From Symbiodinium kawagutii (lineage: Eukaryota > Sar > Dinophyceae > Suessiales > Symbiodiniaceae), in assembly GCA_009767595.1 (NCBI GenBank), contig VSDK01012723.1, forward strand, positions 48,978 through 112,977: a stretch of DNA of 64,000 nt. Reading direction: 5' to 3'. The notes under the pieces are model-generated. The model did no database searches and was not told where the DNA came from. It was given only the letters and a program-made list of their open reading frames with translations. Each line of letters begins with the position of its first letter. Within the stretch, counting starts at the first letter, position 1. Shown here in pieces: positions 1 to 12,347 of the stretch. The position numbers and the translations under genes were made by a program.

Positions 1-69
1 TGATGGTGATGGTGATGGTGATGGTGATGGTGATGGTGATGGTGATGATGGTGATGGTGATGGTGATGG

Positions 70-110
<41 letters not shown>

Positions 111-132
111 CTGGTGATGCTGGTGATGATGG

Positions 133-179
<47 letters not shown>

Positions 180-180
180 C
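1..180. repeat. TGATGG/TGA microsatellite
   Basis: Uninterrupted hexamer TGATGG copies grade into long TGA/ATG runs up to about position 180. The open frame through it (Met/Val runs) is a by-product of the repeat. The array is cut by the window edge. Confidence 0.97.
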
Positions 181-235
181 TTCTTTCTGCTACTTGCGGA
201 AGTCAAACCGGTTCATCGGTGTCACAGTTCCTTAG

Positions 236-370
236 GTGCTTTCGGTACAGCTCCAAATCCTACAAGATTGTTGGGTCAGAGACCCAGTCAGTGGCATGCT
301 GAAGGAAGGGAGTATGACCAGTGGAAAAGCCTCGGTCTCCCCTTGCCCAGGACATGGGATGACTTCAAGG
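236..370 (+). CDS. Candidate internal exon of an unknown gene
   Basis: After an AG|G acceptor (CTTAG|GT), one frame reads as a well-composed peptide containing WHAEGREYDQWKSLGLPLP and RTWDDFKG. It could end at a GC donor at 371. The frame stops soon after, and a second plausible peptide (DVTLSDLSKLGHQG) continues in another frame from about 380. The gap between them is too short for an intron, so this is either an exon with a later GT donor or a frameshifted relic. No family was recognised. Confidence 0.4.
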
Positions 371-619
371 GCAACGAGATGTGACTCTGTCAGATTTGTC
401 AAAACTTGGCCATCAAGGGTTGGATCATGTTGGATCCATAGCAACTTGCCCGTCCGTCCGGATGGAGCCAATATGACTTTCCTAATCGCAAGCATACAGA
501 CTTTGTACAATCTCTCACAGGCATTTAGAATCGGCGAATGCAGATGCATAGAGTGCTTTGATGAGCCAAGTGTTGAATACACAGCCTATGCACTCCCTAC
601 GCTGTAGAATGTTTATAGT

Positions 620-853
620 ATGTGCCTTAGAGCTGACGCCGCCAGGCAATGGGATGGAACCAACTTCTTCCACATTGTTAGCCTCAGCTCTCAGGCCTTG
701 GTTCTCCTTGGTTCATGTTTAGACGCGGAGACCTATCGAGAGCGCCAGGAGTGGGACAGCTTTCAGATTCTGGAAGATGGCAGTTCGAGACTCGAGAAAC
801 CGAAACGTATCACGAACTGGAGCATTGATGAAACTGATTTTAAGATATTTTAA
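620..853 (+). CDS. Weak candidate exon(s), unknown
   Basis: The frame contains ADAARQWDGTNFF and DAETYRERQEWDSF, which look more protein-like than the surrounding sequence. An AG acceptor lies near 719. No family was recognised and the boundaries are not fixed. Confidence 0.25.
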   Translation: MCLRADAARQWDGTNFFHIVSLSSQALVLLGSCLDAETYRERQEWDSFQILEDGSSRLEKPKRITNWSIDETDFKIF

Positions 854-3800
854 GTGCATCCAAGTGCATCCAAGTGCAAGAGTCAAGGCCAGATCTTCGA
901 TGATGAACAGGTTCCTTGATGTTTTTCTTTGCGACTTAGGTTGGGAGCGAACTTTGTACCCCAGCTGTCGTGATGGCAGTCCATTCACTCCGCCGCAACC
1001 TCAAAGCACGGTGCATCACGGTGAGCGGCTCGAACTACTGCTCCACTTGTTGCAGGCATCAACTGATGGGTCCAGATGCCAAAGGCCATGGCCGCAACTG
1101 GACCGGATCTCAGCCTACCAGTAAACTTTTATAGGGACCCCCATGAATCCCAAGATATGCGCAGATTCTGCACACTTCGGAAATGTCCATTGAGAATTTG
1201 TCGAATTCGGCATGCGAAGTTTGGCACATCTCCGCTTGCACAATTTGCCAGCGTTTGCCAGCAGTTTCTTCACTGCGCACACTGACCGAGTTTTGATAGT
1301 ACCTGATTGGAAGCAGCAATTCGCTTAGCTTTCACATAATCAAATCACCACTGCTGGGAGGACGATTGGTCGCAATGCAGATGCTGGAAAGGCAAGGAAT
1401 GAGCAAAATCATCCAATAGCAGGAGAGAAGCGCCATGTTTCTTCAAGGGTAGCACGCGCAATGTCATGATGACTTCGGAGATCTCAGAACATACCTGTAA
1501 GATTTTGTAGGTGGAGGTGCTGCAATAATTACATTGTTTGACACCGCTGCAAAACGCAAGCTGAATGGATTTCGTTAGAGACAAAATCAGTGCAGCGATG
1601 CTGAATACAAGCTGAACTGTTGTTTTATTTGCAGATGAAGTTGCTGATGCTCAGTAACAACACTGACAATGCGATTCACGCCGCCTGAAGTCCCCAACAG
1701 ATGTGCAGGCGCAGAGCCTTTACAAGGCCCCGGGGATGTCCGGGGTGTGGCAAACATAGGGGCCCCGCTGGGGATTGGAAGTCACAACGCAGTTGCATCT
1801 TCTGCCACTTGTTCCAGATGAAGTTTGGACGTGGCCCTGTTAGGTGGAGCTCCGTCCTGACCTCGTTGGCAGGCCGACCAAAGCTGACAGTTTCGACTTT
1901 CGTTGATGCAGTGCCAAAAGCGGCAGGGAATGGCGGGGATATTTTGATTTCAGGAAGCGTTTCGCCAGTTCTTCATAGTTCATAGATGTTCATAGTTCTT
2001 CTCTCACTCAGAGGCCGAGCTCAGTCACATGGCGCAAATTACGAGCGGGAGAGGCAAGCAGGGTGAAGTTCTGGAGTTTTGCAGGGAGTAATGGATTCCA
2101 ATGGATTCCAAGAAGCATGGAGTATTTTGGAGCGCTGAAGAGATCCTAGAACGTAGCAATATGTGGCATGAGGAAATGATTCCAAAATGCGCTGTTACAC
2201 GCAGGAGGCTCGCGAGTCAATCTCCACGCAGCTTTGCCGAAGCAAAACACGCACCAAACACCTACAGTATTTGTGACTATATGATGTGTGCATATATGTA
2301 GATTTTACATATATATATATAGATTATATTATCTATATATATATATCTCTGTGTGTGTGTTTCTGCATGCCCCCGACCCTAGCCTCTCCTACATCTCTTT
2401 CGGCACCAGGCAGAGGCTTTGCGTGAGCAGGCAGCAGGGGGAGGGGATTGTAGTCACACGCGAACCACTTGTTATTTGTCAAGGTGCAATCAGGAGCATT
2501 TCAAAAGCAAAGACAACTTTGGAACATCTATGGGCAGGATGTTGAATCATATTGAATGTTGAAGGTTGAATCTCGTGTGCCAAAAGTGCTTCTCAGGGTT
2601 GAAGCTTCAAGACTGTGTGGGAGCATGTGCGACCAGTGTGAGTGCAGGGTCCCTGAGTTTTGATCAACAGCAGAAGGGGAGATCCAAAAGGTGGTTTGCC
2701 GTTCCTGCTTGACTGCAGCGTGCTGGCTCTTAGCCAGTGCAAACCCGCGTTTGGGCGTGTGTTTTTCGATTCCTCGACCTTCCATATTCGCTTTCCCAAG
2801 GCATCCTGGCATTGGAATGTGCGGCCAGTGATTTCCAGTCTCCTAGATACAGTATCTAATTAAGTTTTGTTTGACCGAGCCAGTGTCGTATCTGCGAAAG
2901 TTGATTGCATACTCTATCATGCTTTACTGTCAATCATGGCACTTTATTTTGCACACACATATATATATATAACATTTATGTATATATATATATATATTTT
3001 ATATTTCTATATAGTATGTCTTTCGTAAGCCTGTGTGTGTGTGTGCGCATGTATGTGTAGAATGTTTTATATGTTCACCGCCAGGGGGTCTTACTCCTCA
3101 ACATCTTGCAAGCTTGTGCCAGGATGGCCAGCCATGTCTTTGAACTTTTGTGGTCAGTTAAAGTGGGCCCAAAGTTTGTTGATGCGAAGTGCTTGGAGTT
3201 CAAGACGGTTCATTCGCATCAAGTCTGAAGGTACCAAATAGCCTCATGTGTCCAGCTCCTTTTGGGTCCTTCCTCATATGGAGTCACAACTTCCATCAAC
3301 TTGCTCGATTGAAGAGATTGAAATTGATTCCAGCGCTCTTGCACTGGTCAAAAAGATTTGGTCAATACAAATGTGGAATAAAGATCAATAGAATTTTAAA
3401 GAAAATCCACTGAATCAGCATGCAAATCTGACACAGCGATGTGACTCTTGGACAACTGAGATGATCGGCTTGATCATGCGCAGCCTCTTCGGAGTGGGGA
3501 TGGATAGCAGCTGCATGATGGTGATGCTTGGCCGCATCACAAGTCAGCTGGGGAGACCCATCGTTGGTGAGTTTCACATGCAAGTGAGTGTAAGTTGCAG
3601 AAGAATAGCAAGCTACTTCCAAGTTAATTAATTCCAATACGTTGCAACAAAACAAATGCTCAGCCAGCGCGGGCAGCTAATTTGCGAGCAGTTGGTTCCT
3701 ATCAGTTTCAGGTGAGTTCCACATAGGGCTGGACTGCTTATTAAAAAAAGACCACTGGATTGAACTTGAGTGCATCATAGGGGCTTCACGAATGTAGCAT

Positions 3801-4600
3801 GATACAGCTGCTTTGGATTCATTTGAACCAGACTCCCCGTATGGCAGCAATGCACCAGGGCTGGTGGTGCCGTTGTTGGCCTTTGCGCCATTTGTGGAAT
3901 CTACAGGCGGGGCCTTTGATGGCAGGAAGACCAGGAGAGACCAGGAAGGGAGAACGCATAGATACGGAGAGCATTTCAATTGAGGCTGTCCATTTTGCAC
4001 GGCTGCTTTGCATGTCACAGCGACTCCAACAAGCATTTCCCAACGATGACTAAAATTATCACAATACAATAGAATTCCCAGGTGCAGAAACTGTCGTATG
4101 CGCGACTGCGGCTGTTGCAAGCGTTGCTTGCGTTGCACAGGCGCGTCCAAATCATTCCAAATAATGTCCAAATTGATTTGATTATAGTTGATTGCTTTCC
4201 CACCACTCAAAGCCGCGTTTGAGACATGACATACACCTTGATGGATGTATTGGTGCAAGATTGGCCGAGATGAAAGGTAACGGTAAGAGGTATGAAAGGT
4301 TACCTGAAACTATTGGAGGTATTGACACATTCGATGACTTCGAGCTGCTGGTCGTTGTGCATGAAGCCCTGCCGCCGAGCTGCAAAGAAGATTGAAGTGC
4401 TCAGAATGAGAAGCAAAATGAGAAGACCAGAGTGCTGCATTTGTGATGCATTGCACCATTTGCGATGGATTTGCTTTGAATTTTTTTGAAGTTTTGTGCA
4501 GGTTCACTGGGAGCAATTCCAAAAGCAACGTATGTGTGCGCATAACGGCTGGGGTGCAGCTGCTTGGAGCAGAAGTGCAGAGCATGTGAACTTGCCTGTG
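854..4600. other. Mostly non-coding, AT-rich tracts
   Basis: No exon chain could be built here. Short frames near 1630 (after TTTGCAG), 1820 and 2408 follow AG acceptors and may be exons, but none belongs to a recognised family. TA-rich tracts lie at 2270-2350 and 2950-3020, the first followed by a short TG run. Short perfect tandem duplications occur, such as AAGTGCATCC near 850-885. Confidence 0.5.
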
Positions 4601-4624
4601 ATGTGCATTCACTTGCCATGAACT

Positions 4625-4909
4625 TTGCCAGCTGACACTGTGACAAATTGCGGTTCCGGCCTGAGGTCTGCTTCAACAAGTGAAAACTCCAAAGCTGTGT
4701 TCCATGAATCTTTAAGCATCCTCGTTGAGCAGGGTACAGACGCCGTCACTGTGGAGTTTCGTGGTTGCAGCACGACGTTGCCACTTTCGGATGAGGGGAA
4801 CAGTAACAGATGGAAGGTTGTCCTGCTGCCTACATGGAGTTGGTCCATGTTTCTCCCTGTCGAATTCTTCCTTGAACATTCAGATTTCAGAATGTTCAAA
4901 ATGCGTTAA
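4625..4909 (+). CDS. Candidate exon, unknown
   Basis: A 94-codon open frame follows an AG (TTTGCCAG). Its middle part (ESLSILVEQG, AVTVEFRGC, RWKVVLL) has an alternating beta-strand-like pattern. The ATG at 4620-4630 could be a start, or the stretch could be an internal exon. No family was recognised, and an overlapping frame on the other strand is also open. Confidence 0.35.
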   Translation: MPADTVTNCGSGLRSASTSENSKAVFHESLSILVEQGTDAVTVEFRGCSTTLPLSDEGNSNRWKVVLLPTWSWSMFLPVEFFLEHSDFRMFKMR

Positions 4910-5161
4910 GATTTTTTCAGGTTTTGCACAATGTTTTACTTCTCTAGGCTTTGGGACGTGAGAGAGCGCCGCGGCCTCGCTAGCATGAAATTTGATCCGA
5001 TCAAGGAGTGAGCGAGTGAACTTGCGCATCCTGCAACCATTGGGGATTTTGAACTCGATCTTGTGGCATGTCGTCAGTTTAGGGTCATTGTTTTCCTTCC
5101 AGATTGCTTGCTTCCCAGCCTATAGGAATACAACGGATGGAGTTGTTGCCGCATGTTTCAG

Positions 5162-6379
5162 GACCTTTTGCAGAGTGACGACCTGGGCCGGGAGAAGGTG
5201 TACCATATGAAGCAGAAGGCTAAAGGATTGCTGAATCCAAGAGTCAGGCAGCCGAATCAGCCGAATGTTGTCCTTTTACATCTTTTTACGGATCTAGTGT
5301 GCACTATGAGTTTTTGTTGCACTTCTCCTTTGCTGTAATTGTCAAGGCTGAGCGTTCACTTAGACACAGAAGAAGGCATGGAGAAGGGACTGCTGCAAGA
5401 TGTAGATATGAGCCACTTGGCTAATTTCAATAATGGCAGCCTGTGCATCAGAAATGTTCAAAATTGGCACGTTTGATGTTGTGTACGGCGGTTGAAGGGT
5501 CGTGTATTCAAAACATCCCAAAAGAAGATCCATTGATTTGTTCCAATCCAGTTGCAATTTGGTTACTTTAATACCCACACACAGAGACACACACCATACA
5601 CATGTATTATTATTAGTATTATACTGTACTTGCAGATGTTTTTCGTTGCTGGCCAAATGCCAAGGCCGGGAGACTGACATGATGCTGCGCTCCCAGCTTC
5701 AGAAGGTGCGCTGATCCACCGACAGCACTGACAGATTTGCACGCTGAGCTTCGCAGGCCCAAGCAGTAGAGCGTGCACGCGGGTCACATCAGGAGGATAG
5801 TGGCAAGGCCCACCGTGTACGTTGCATCCATTGGAATCAAAGCATGCAAGGAAATATTCAATGAGAAATTCTCAAAAGTTTTGAAGTTTATCTGTTGTCA
5901 GATGGTTGTAGATGTTTTATTGACATTGTTTTACCATGTGGCTATTTTGCAAGTCGGTAGAGGGTTGATGGTCAAATGGCCTCATTCGAATATATTCGAA
6001 TTGTTCGCAGAATGCAAGTCCACCAGGATACCTCCCCTGGAAAGGAGCTCTCCAAGGCGGGTCAGAGCAGCTGTATATTGAGCTGCTAGGGTTTTAGGCG
6101 AGCGCAGGAGGAGCAGAAAGATGCTTTTCAGCATTCGTCAGATGCGAAATGTGGAATTGTTATGAATACCTGCTAAGCATCAATAGAATCAGCGGCTGAC
6201 CCAGAGCGATGGCTCAGCGCGGGTTGGAATCCACTTGGAGCACATTGTGTGAAGAACAGACTTCAATCCATGGCTCAGTCCCTCTCTAAGGTGGAGCTAT
6301 TTGCCAAGGGATGTGCTGGACTGGGTCAGTGGCTGCAGGGCGAGATGGACATGCAACAACAGCTGTGTTTGAGCAATAG
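5162..6379 (+). CDS. Candidate multi-exon helical protein gene (partial)
   Basis: A phase-consistent chain can be read. Exon 5162-5229 (DLLQSDDLGREKVYHMKQ..., GC donor) joins 5636-5705 (ETDMMLRSQLQK, GT donor), then 5793-5816 (EDSGKAHR, GT donor). A further exon, about 6291-6379 (VELFAKGCAGLGQWLQGE), follows CTAAG|G and may end at a GTATGA donor. The peptide is charged, Gln/Lys/Glu rich and probably helical. No family was recognised. It may continue into the long open frame at 6513. The start codon was not found. Exon joins are inferred from phase and AG|G acceptors. Confidence 0.5.
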
Positions 6380-6512
6380 TATGATGTAACCCAAAAAAAT
6401 CTGCAACAATCCTCAACTGTACACATACGATGACTCATAGAGCATCATGTAGCCACCATGAATGTGCGCTATTTGAGCCTACTGCGTGACCACATGAACA
6501 CTTGAGACTGAC

Positions 6513-7547
6513 GTGGACACTAGACTTAGCCTGCATGAGTTGGTCAAAGCTGGTAGAACTGAAACATATGACCCACGACGGGTCACAATAGTGCCTCCTC
6601 CTTCAGGCTGCATTACTGGTAGGACCAAAGGTCATCCTAAAATGGGCGTTCTTTGTGAGCAGAAGGTGATTGTTGTCACTGTTGTCCTTGACTCGTACAT
6701 CAGAGTCATCACCGAACTTTCCAAAAATCTCAAAGAATTCGGAAAGAAATGCGAGCACTTGCTCCAGCTGATTGATGATTTGGCTTGGATGCATGCTGTT
6801 TTTGTTGCAACCTGCATGCAATGGTTTGCAGGACCGCTGGATCAATTTGGAAGCTGGGGCCGCCGTGACTCGGTTTGGATTGCTGTCCGAGGACCGGCAC
6901 ACACGCACCAACGCCCTTTCCACCTGACTTCCACTGGAAAAACCAAGTCGGATGTTGACCGAGAGTGGATGCATGCTCAGGGACAAGTTGTTTTCTCGAC
7001 CCCATTCATTCCACATCAGCAGAGAACTCATGAGCTTGAACAAAAGTTGCATAACATTTGGAGGCTACAAGGAGTTGAAAGTTTGCTTCCTTTGCTTCCT
7101 GGTCAGCAGATTGCAACTGGTTTTCTGGGGGGCTCACAGACATCATCCATCAGCATCACAGGACCTCCAGATCAAAAGCGCTACACACTTTGTATCTACA
7201 AGGATGAGTCTTCTTGCAACAAGGGTGGAAACCCAGAGGTTGAAGTGGAGTTGCTGAAGGTGCTGAGCAGTGCTGAAGCTGATCTCACAGAGATCCAAGA
7301 TGTGTCCCTGTCCCTCACTGACTCACTGATTCCTGTGTCCAGGTGCTCAGCGTACAGCCAGATCCAGCGCGGAGCGAGGTCTTTATCATCAACTACTTGG
7401 AAAAGAATAAGGCCGCAGAACCTCGGAATACTTCCAAATAAAATTGAAAGGCACTTCCATGTTTCAATCGCTCAAAGCTTGCTCGAATGTGTTTTAATGC
7501 TGTGTTTTTTCAACGTAATTCCCGATAAAATGTGCACATCCTGCTGA
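6513..7547 (+). CDS. Long open frame, hypothetical protein
   Basis: 344 codons without a stop, far longer than expected by chance in this base composition, so most of it is probably translated. The frame opens upstream of any ATG. The first ATG is at 6642, so the 5' part is either an exon continuing the gene at 5162-6379 or non-coding. Visible segments include a helical stretch (ITELSKNLKEFGKKCEHL), a second helix (ELEQKLHNIWRLQGVESL) and an acidic stretch (EVELLKVLSSAEADLTEI). There is no signal peptide, clear membrane segment or known motif. The stop is TGA at 7545. The lack of introns over 1 kb contrasts with the modelled neighbours. Confidence 0.5.
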   Translation: MDTRLSLHELVKAGRTETYDPRRVTIVPPPSGCITGRTKGHPKMGVLCEQKVIVVTVVLDSYIRVITELSKNLKEFGKKCEHLLQLIDDLAWMHAVFVATCMQWFAGPLDQFGSWGRRDSVWIAVRGPAHTHQRPFHLTSTGKTKSDVDREWMHAQGQVVFSTPFIPHQQRTHELEQKLHNIWRLQGVESLLPLLPGQQIATGFLGGSQTSSISITGPPDQKRYTLCIYKDESSCNKGGNPEVEVELLKVLSSAEADLTEIQDVSLSLTDSLIPVSRCSAYSQIQRGARSLSSTTWKRIRPQNLGILPNKIERHFHVSIAQSLLECVLMLCFFNVIPDKMCTSC

Positions 7548-8440
7548 GCCTTGAAGGTCAAGCAACGTCTCACTTTTTCACGTATCGACCGGGCACGTGA
7601 CATTTGGGTGGAGATGCTGACGTGGCATGGTTGCAAGCAATCTTAGCAGTGAGATTTGCTGGTACTTTCCAGTGGCACAAGTGCAGCATGACACGTTTTC
7701 CAAGGTCACGTTAACGAAGTAAAGTCTGCGAATGTTTGCGAGCCTTTCTGTTGAACAGAATCTAATCAATTTCTACTTTTCATGAGGAGATAGCGCAGAC
7801 AGCATGCCACCACAACCAATCTCAAGAGGGTGGGCCACTTTTGGTGAAAACGAGCTAGCAAACATTCACCAGCTAGAGAGAAGATTAAAGAAAGAAATAA
7901 ATAGAAACAATGTATCCTTACTGTAAATCAACGCCTATTCTTATCAAAGAAGATGCAAAAGGGCGCTCAAGGATGTGCAAGACCCCTCGCTGAGGCAACA
8001 CTAGCTGTCTAGAATGGGGAAAGTCAGTTCAACTGCAAACTCCGGCACCACCATGCTTTCTTTCCTCTACATGGCAGCTGCTGAAGTGATTACATGATAG
8101 TTTCACACTTCACTGTGCTTTTTCCACCAGTGCTGGTGCCCAAATTGCCCACAACTTAAGGTTGCTGATCACAATGATCCGCGAAGAGAAGGAGACGAGC
8201 CTTGGTTTCCAATGTGTCCAGTGCTCCAGCATTGTCTTCCTTGACCATGCTTCGTGCTGAGGACAATGACAGGGTCTCCTACCAACTTCCTGGAATCCAA
8301 AGTCTCCAAAGATCTAAGTTAGATCATTCTTTGAAACAAAGCAATGTGACTTACAGATATTTAGAGATGATAGTGATTTTTTAAAAGAACAGGATTGTGG
8401 GCACTTGACGATGCGCCAGCGTTGTCTGAGGAAGTCTCGT
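7548..8440. other. No clear gene
   Basis: Only short frames are present. A possible exon follows ACTTAAG near 8160 (MIREEKETSLGFQC), but no partner exon or family was recognised. Confidence 0.4.
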
Positions 8441-8448
8441 ACTGCTAG

Positions 8449-8537
8449 CGGCAGCAAACGGTGACGCAGTGAAGCTGCGCGTTGTTGAGCCTATAAGAAT
8501 CCTTGACCATCCTGGACCAATTGGCGCTGACAAAAAG
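8449..8537 (+). CDS. Candidate exon, unknown
   Basis: After GCTAG the frame reads AAANGDAVKLRVVEP and RILDHPGPIGADKK, with good coding character and a possible GA donor after AAG. It is a single isolated exon with no recognised family. Confidence 0.35.
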
Positions 8538-8539
8538 GA

Positions 8540-10920
8540 GTCATTGTGAAATATGCTGCCTACTTCTTTGGTCAACTTTGTTCACTTTCACACCAGTGAT
8601 AAAATGTCATTGCTGCAGTAGATCGTAAAATTATCAACATCAGCGCATATGTTTGCTTTGTTTCGGCGAATGGGCATTTTGTCTCATTGACGATAACGAG
8701 ATACATTTAATATCATTTCATCGAATTTCAAGCAAGACATTGAGTCTTTCAGCACAAAGAGCTTGATTCGACTTGGGTGGTAGTCGATTTGATGGACTGC
8801 CTTGCATAGTGAATAACACCTTCGCCTGGATGCTATTTGGGTCGACAGCTTTAGATGAGCTAACTGCGGCCCCTGCCGGCAAATTTGGACGGCATGGCCA
8901 ATACCCTGGCTGCTTGGCAACAAGATCAGACAGTATTGCGGCGTATTTGCAGATACATTGCAATTGCAGCAACACACATGGACACACGTGCAATCAAATG
9001 CATAAATATTGAACCATGAGCATAGAACATGCATTTGGCTGAGAAGCACTGCCTACTTTATGTTGGTTTTGCCCGTTTCACTCATGCTTTTCTGTGCCCG
9101 ATGTTCCGATCTTGATTCCGTGCCAAGATGAATAGGGACAGTTTAGATTTCATATTCTGAGACCGTTTTTTCTTTGAAGTTCTTTGGAAGGACAGTGAAA
9201 TTTAGTTTGGCTTGCCAACTATTGCATTAGTCAAATTCCACGTTAGAGCAGCCAAGTCCGATTCCAGGTGCTCCTATGCTGTTCCAAAATTTGTGGTTTC
9301 AACAATTTTGAGCCGCCTCTACTCAACGCGCGGCAGACTTTTAGATCCTGCGTGTGGTGTGAGTTAAATCGCACGCATCCAAGGAGATTGTTGGTGGTTG
9401 CGGCGTCCACGACTCAGACATGTTCAGGCATTTCAGGAACAGCCTTGAGAGATTAGGGGAAGGATGGAGGAAGCCGGTTTACTGCCACCACATGCTTGGT
9501 CAAGCAGCTCCCCGCCTGTGGGAAACGTGGAAAATTAATAGCCATGCAGTTTCAGCACCATCCCCGCCCCCTTATCGGACCTTGACCATGGGAGAGGGAT
9601 GGTGGGGTCAGACTTATATTTGATTCTTGACCCCCCTTAGTGTGAATCGGGACTCCATTGCATTCGCTCACCCTAAAAACCATAAGATTACATGTTCCAC
9701 TTTTGATTTGTCCCACAAATATTGGTAGGCTTACATGTTTGGAGGTTACACGCACCTACTGCAAGTGATTTCCGTTGGCGTCCCCCATCCTGGGATGTTT
9801 CAACCTGGCCAAACTTTTGGACGCGGAAGAAACCAAAAAAAATGTCTCAAGCGGTGCCGATAACGATGTAAGGCCAGCACAACAAGAATGATCTTGAAGC
9901 GGGAGATGGAAAGATTTGGCCGGGTGCTGAAGCGATGGCTTTTGTAAGCTTCCTTTTTGGTCCTGCTTTAGAGTGTTCACAACGCATTGACGTGATACAT
10001 CGAGCGCCACTGAACTGTGATTCACTGACCGATGAAGTGATGCTGGCTGCTATCCTTTTGCACCTCCTTTGTACATCACTCCCTTCAAGGCAGCGTCGAA
10101 GTTTGCCACATGGGGAACCGTCAAGGGCTTAGCATTGCCAGGTGCAGATTGTTTTCCATGGCGACCTCACAACTCCTGGCAGTAGACTTGCGTGAGACGC
10201 AAATGCATTTCTCAAGAGATGCGTTGCACATGGTTGCACCTGTTAGAATGCCTCCCAGCGCATAGATATTCACGCAATTTCACCATGTGTCAGGACAACC
10301 ATCAGAATTTGCGTGTTTGTGATCGTCACCCAGTTTATTTGTCAGCACTTTTTTGATCTATATCAGTAGGCACAGCACCTGTTCTGCGACCTGTAGCATC
10401 AATGTCATTCAAGATTGCACATTGCAGGGCCCTGCCAGAAGCTACGCCAAAAAATGCCAAAACAACTGAAATCGTTCTATACATGCTAGCAATGTTCACA
10501 CAAAGGTTAGACCATACGCCATGTCTCGTAGCACATAGACTAGACTCGACCAAAAGCCAATACAAAGCCGGATTTTATGTCAGATATTTTCAGGTCAATT
10601 CACAGAGAAAGATGTCTCATAGCAGGCATGTGCGATTTCATGTCTTTCGGGGCACATCAGGCTGCGAGATCGGACAAAGGAGAACAGTTGGAATCGGATG
10701 GAATGTTATGTGCTGAAAATTCACTGTACCAGGCCGTAAAAAGAACCGATGAGCTCCGCTCTATATTTCTGATTTTTTGAGAAGCCCAATGCTGAATAAG
10801 TTCACTGTTTGATTTACAAGTGCATGTATATACTATAAGTTATAGTATGTTATAGTTATAGTCTACTATACCTTGCTTACTGGGCTTCATTCGTGGGCTC
10901 GCCTTCCAAAGGGTCGAGTC
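8540..10920. other. No supported gene
   Basis: No exon chain or family motif was recognised. Short frames on both strands overlap one another and have no consistent splice signals. Confidence 0.45.
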
Positions 10921-10925
10921 CTGAG

Positions 10926-11031
10926 GCGATAATGTGGAGAAGGAGCCGCCGCGAGTTCGCCCGTTCACTCAGCTGGTGGGCTTCCAGGGGCGCACGGCTT
11001 TCATGACCAGCTTTGTTGGCAGAGACAGTGA
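10926..11031 (+). CDS. Candidate exon, unknown
   Basis: After CCTGAG|G the frame reads DNVEKEPPRVRPFTQLVG and FQGRTAFMTSFVGRD. It has good coding character and is followed directly by an ATAGA-type repeat, as expected of a downstream intron. No family was recognised. Confidence 0.4.
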
Positions 11032-11037
11032 AAGAAG

Positions 11038-11215
11038 AGATAGAGATAGAGTATAGAATGATATACAATGATATACAATGATATAGAATGATATAGAATG
11101 ATATAGAATGATAGAGAGAGAGAGAGCATGATGCAGTGTGATATAGAATGATAGAGCATGATGCTGTGTGATTTAGAATTAAAAAATGATAGAGTATGAT
11201 TTGTGATGTTGGTAT
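11038..11215. repeat. ATAGAATGAT-type degenerate tandem repeat
   Basis: Repeated units of about 10-12 bp (ATAGAATGAT, ATACAATGAT) with an internal GA run near 11113-11126. The long open frames on the minus strand are made by the repeat. Confidence 0.9.
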
Positions 11216-11679
11216 ATATCTGTAACAGAGGCATAGAATGAAGTGACGCGTTTATAAGTCATTATAAGGGTATGTAATGTATGACAAACTTCAATCTAAA
11301 GATATCTACAGAGATGTTCAGGTTTGTTGAGGTGTTCCATGGTGGTCCAGTGTTCCTTCCAAGCGTAGCCTAAGGCTTTTCAGATCCAAGCGCGGCTGAT
11401 GCAGTGAGGGCCTCGAAAGTTCTCGCTTGAGTTGCCAAGCTCAATGGGCCCAACATGGCCCAACCTGACTGCTCTTCTTAGGCTCTAGAAGCGATAAAGA
11501 TGGGACAGGCCGTGTTGCCAGTCAAGAGACATAGAACACAAGCGACACAAGTTGTTTAATTGTGAGTTTGCCTCAGTTTCCCTTTTGGCCTATTCGTCCC
11601 TTTCCTGGCATTGAATTTCGGAGTAAGTAAACAATTAAAGAGGAGAGAGCGCACGTCTTCACCGTTTCTATCTTCAAAA

Positions 11680-11890
11680 GTCCGGCACTGATAATGTAGC
11701 TTTGGAGGTGGTTATTGACGGTGTCATCATCAAGGCTGTCAAGAGCGAACGCAAAGGCTGCCGCCTCGTTTTCTTTCACAAGAATCATGGCTTTTTCCTT
11801 CATGGCATTGAGATGGCCTTTGCGGCAGTAGGCGATAAACTGGAGTAATGGCATAATGTTTGGAAAAGCGGCCAATGCATGTCGGTGTCT
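11680..11890 (-). CDS. Candidate minus-strand exon, unknown
   Basis: Within a 152-codon minus frame, the segment MKEKAMILVKENEAAAFAF followed by ALDSLDDDTVNNHLQSYI is well composed and helical. It runs against the + orientation of every confident gene in the window, so it may be an antisense artefact. No family was recognised and no splice chain was built. Confidence 0.3.
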
Positions 11891-12347
11891 TTGTCCAGGC
11901 CCTCCGCAGCAAACCCGAGAGCCCAAAAACATGGACATGGGTAGTCGAGACTTTTTCTTGCAAGGTGCCTTGGCAACAAAGGTGTGAGGACTTGATACAT
12001 AACAACGCGAATAGAATTGTAGGAGCTGCATGGTAAAAGATCAACACCTATGCCACAGATTGCCACAGCTGTTATGTCACTTTGGTGATCTTTGCATCTC
12101 TCTCTCCTTCTCTCCTTCTTTGCTTCTTTGCTTCTCTTCTCTGCTTCCCTCCTTCTCTCATCTTCCCTCTCTCTGCCGGTTTTGGCACTTGCAGTAGGAT
12201 AAGGGTGCACCGTACCTGGGGCTTCCACGATCCCACATCCAAGGCCGGGGAGGCGGCAGTGGAGGTGCTGGCGGCGCAGGCAGAAGGAGTCGGAGTCGAA
12301 GCAGAAGGCGGGTCTGCAGGATTTCTGGACCCAGGCTTTGAATCTTT

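Noticed and set aside
3..302. Met/Val-rich frame at the window start
   Set aside because: Translation of the TGATGG/TGA microsatellite.
6205..6290. GGCTCAG words as spliced-leader relics
   Set aside because: Only seven bases match, with no upstream CCGTAGCC-like part and no intronless gene start immediately after them.
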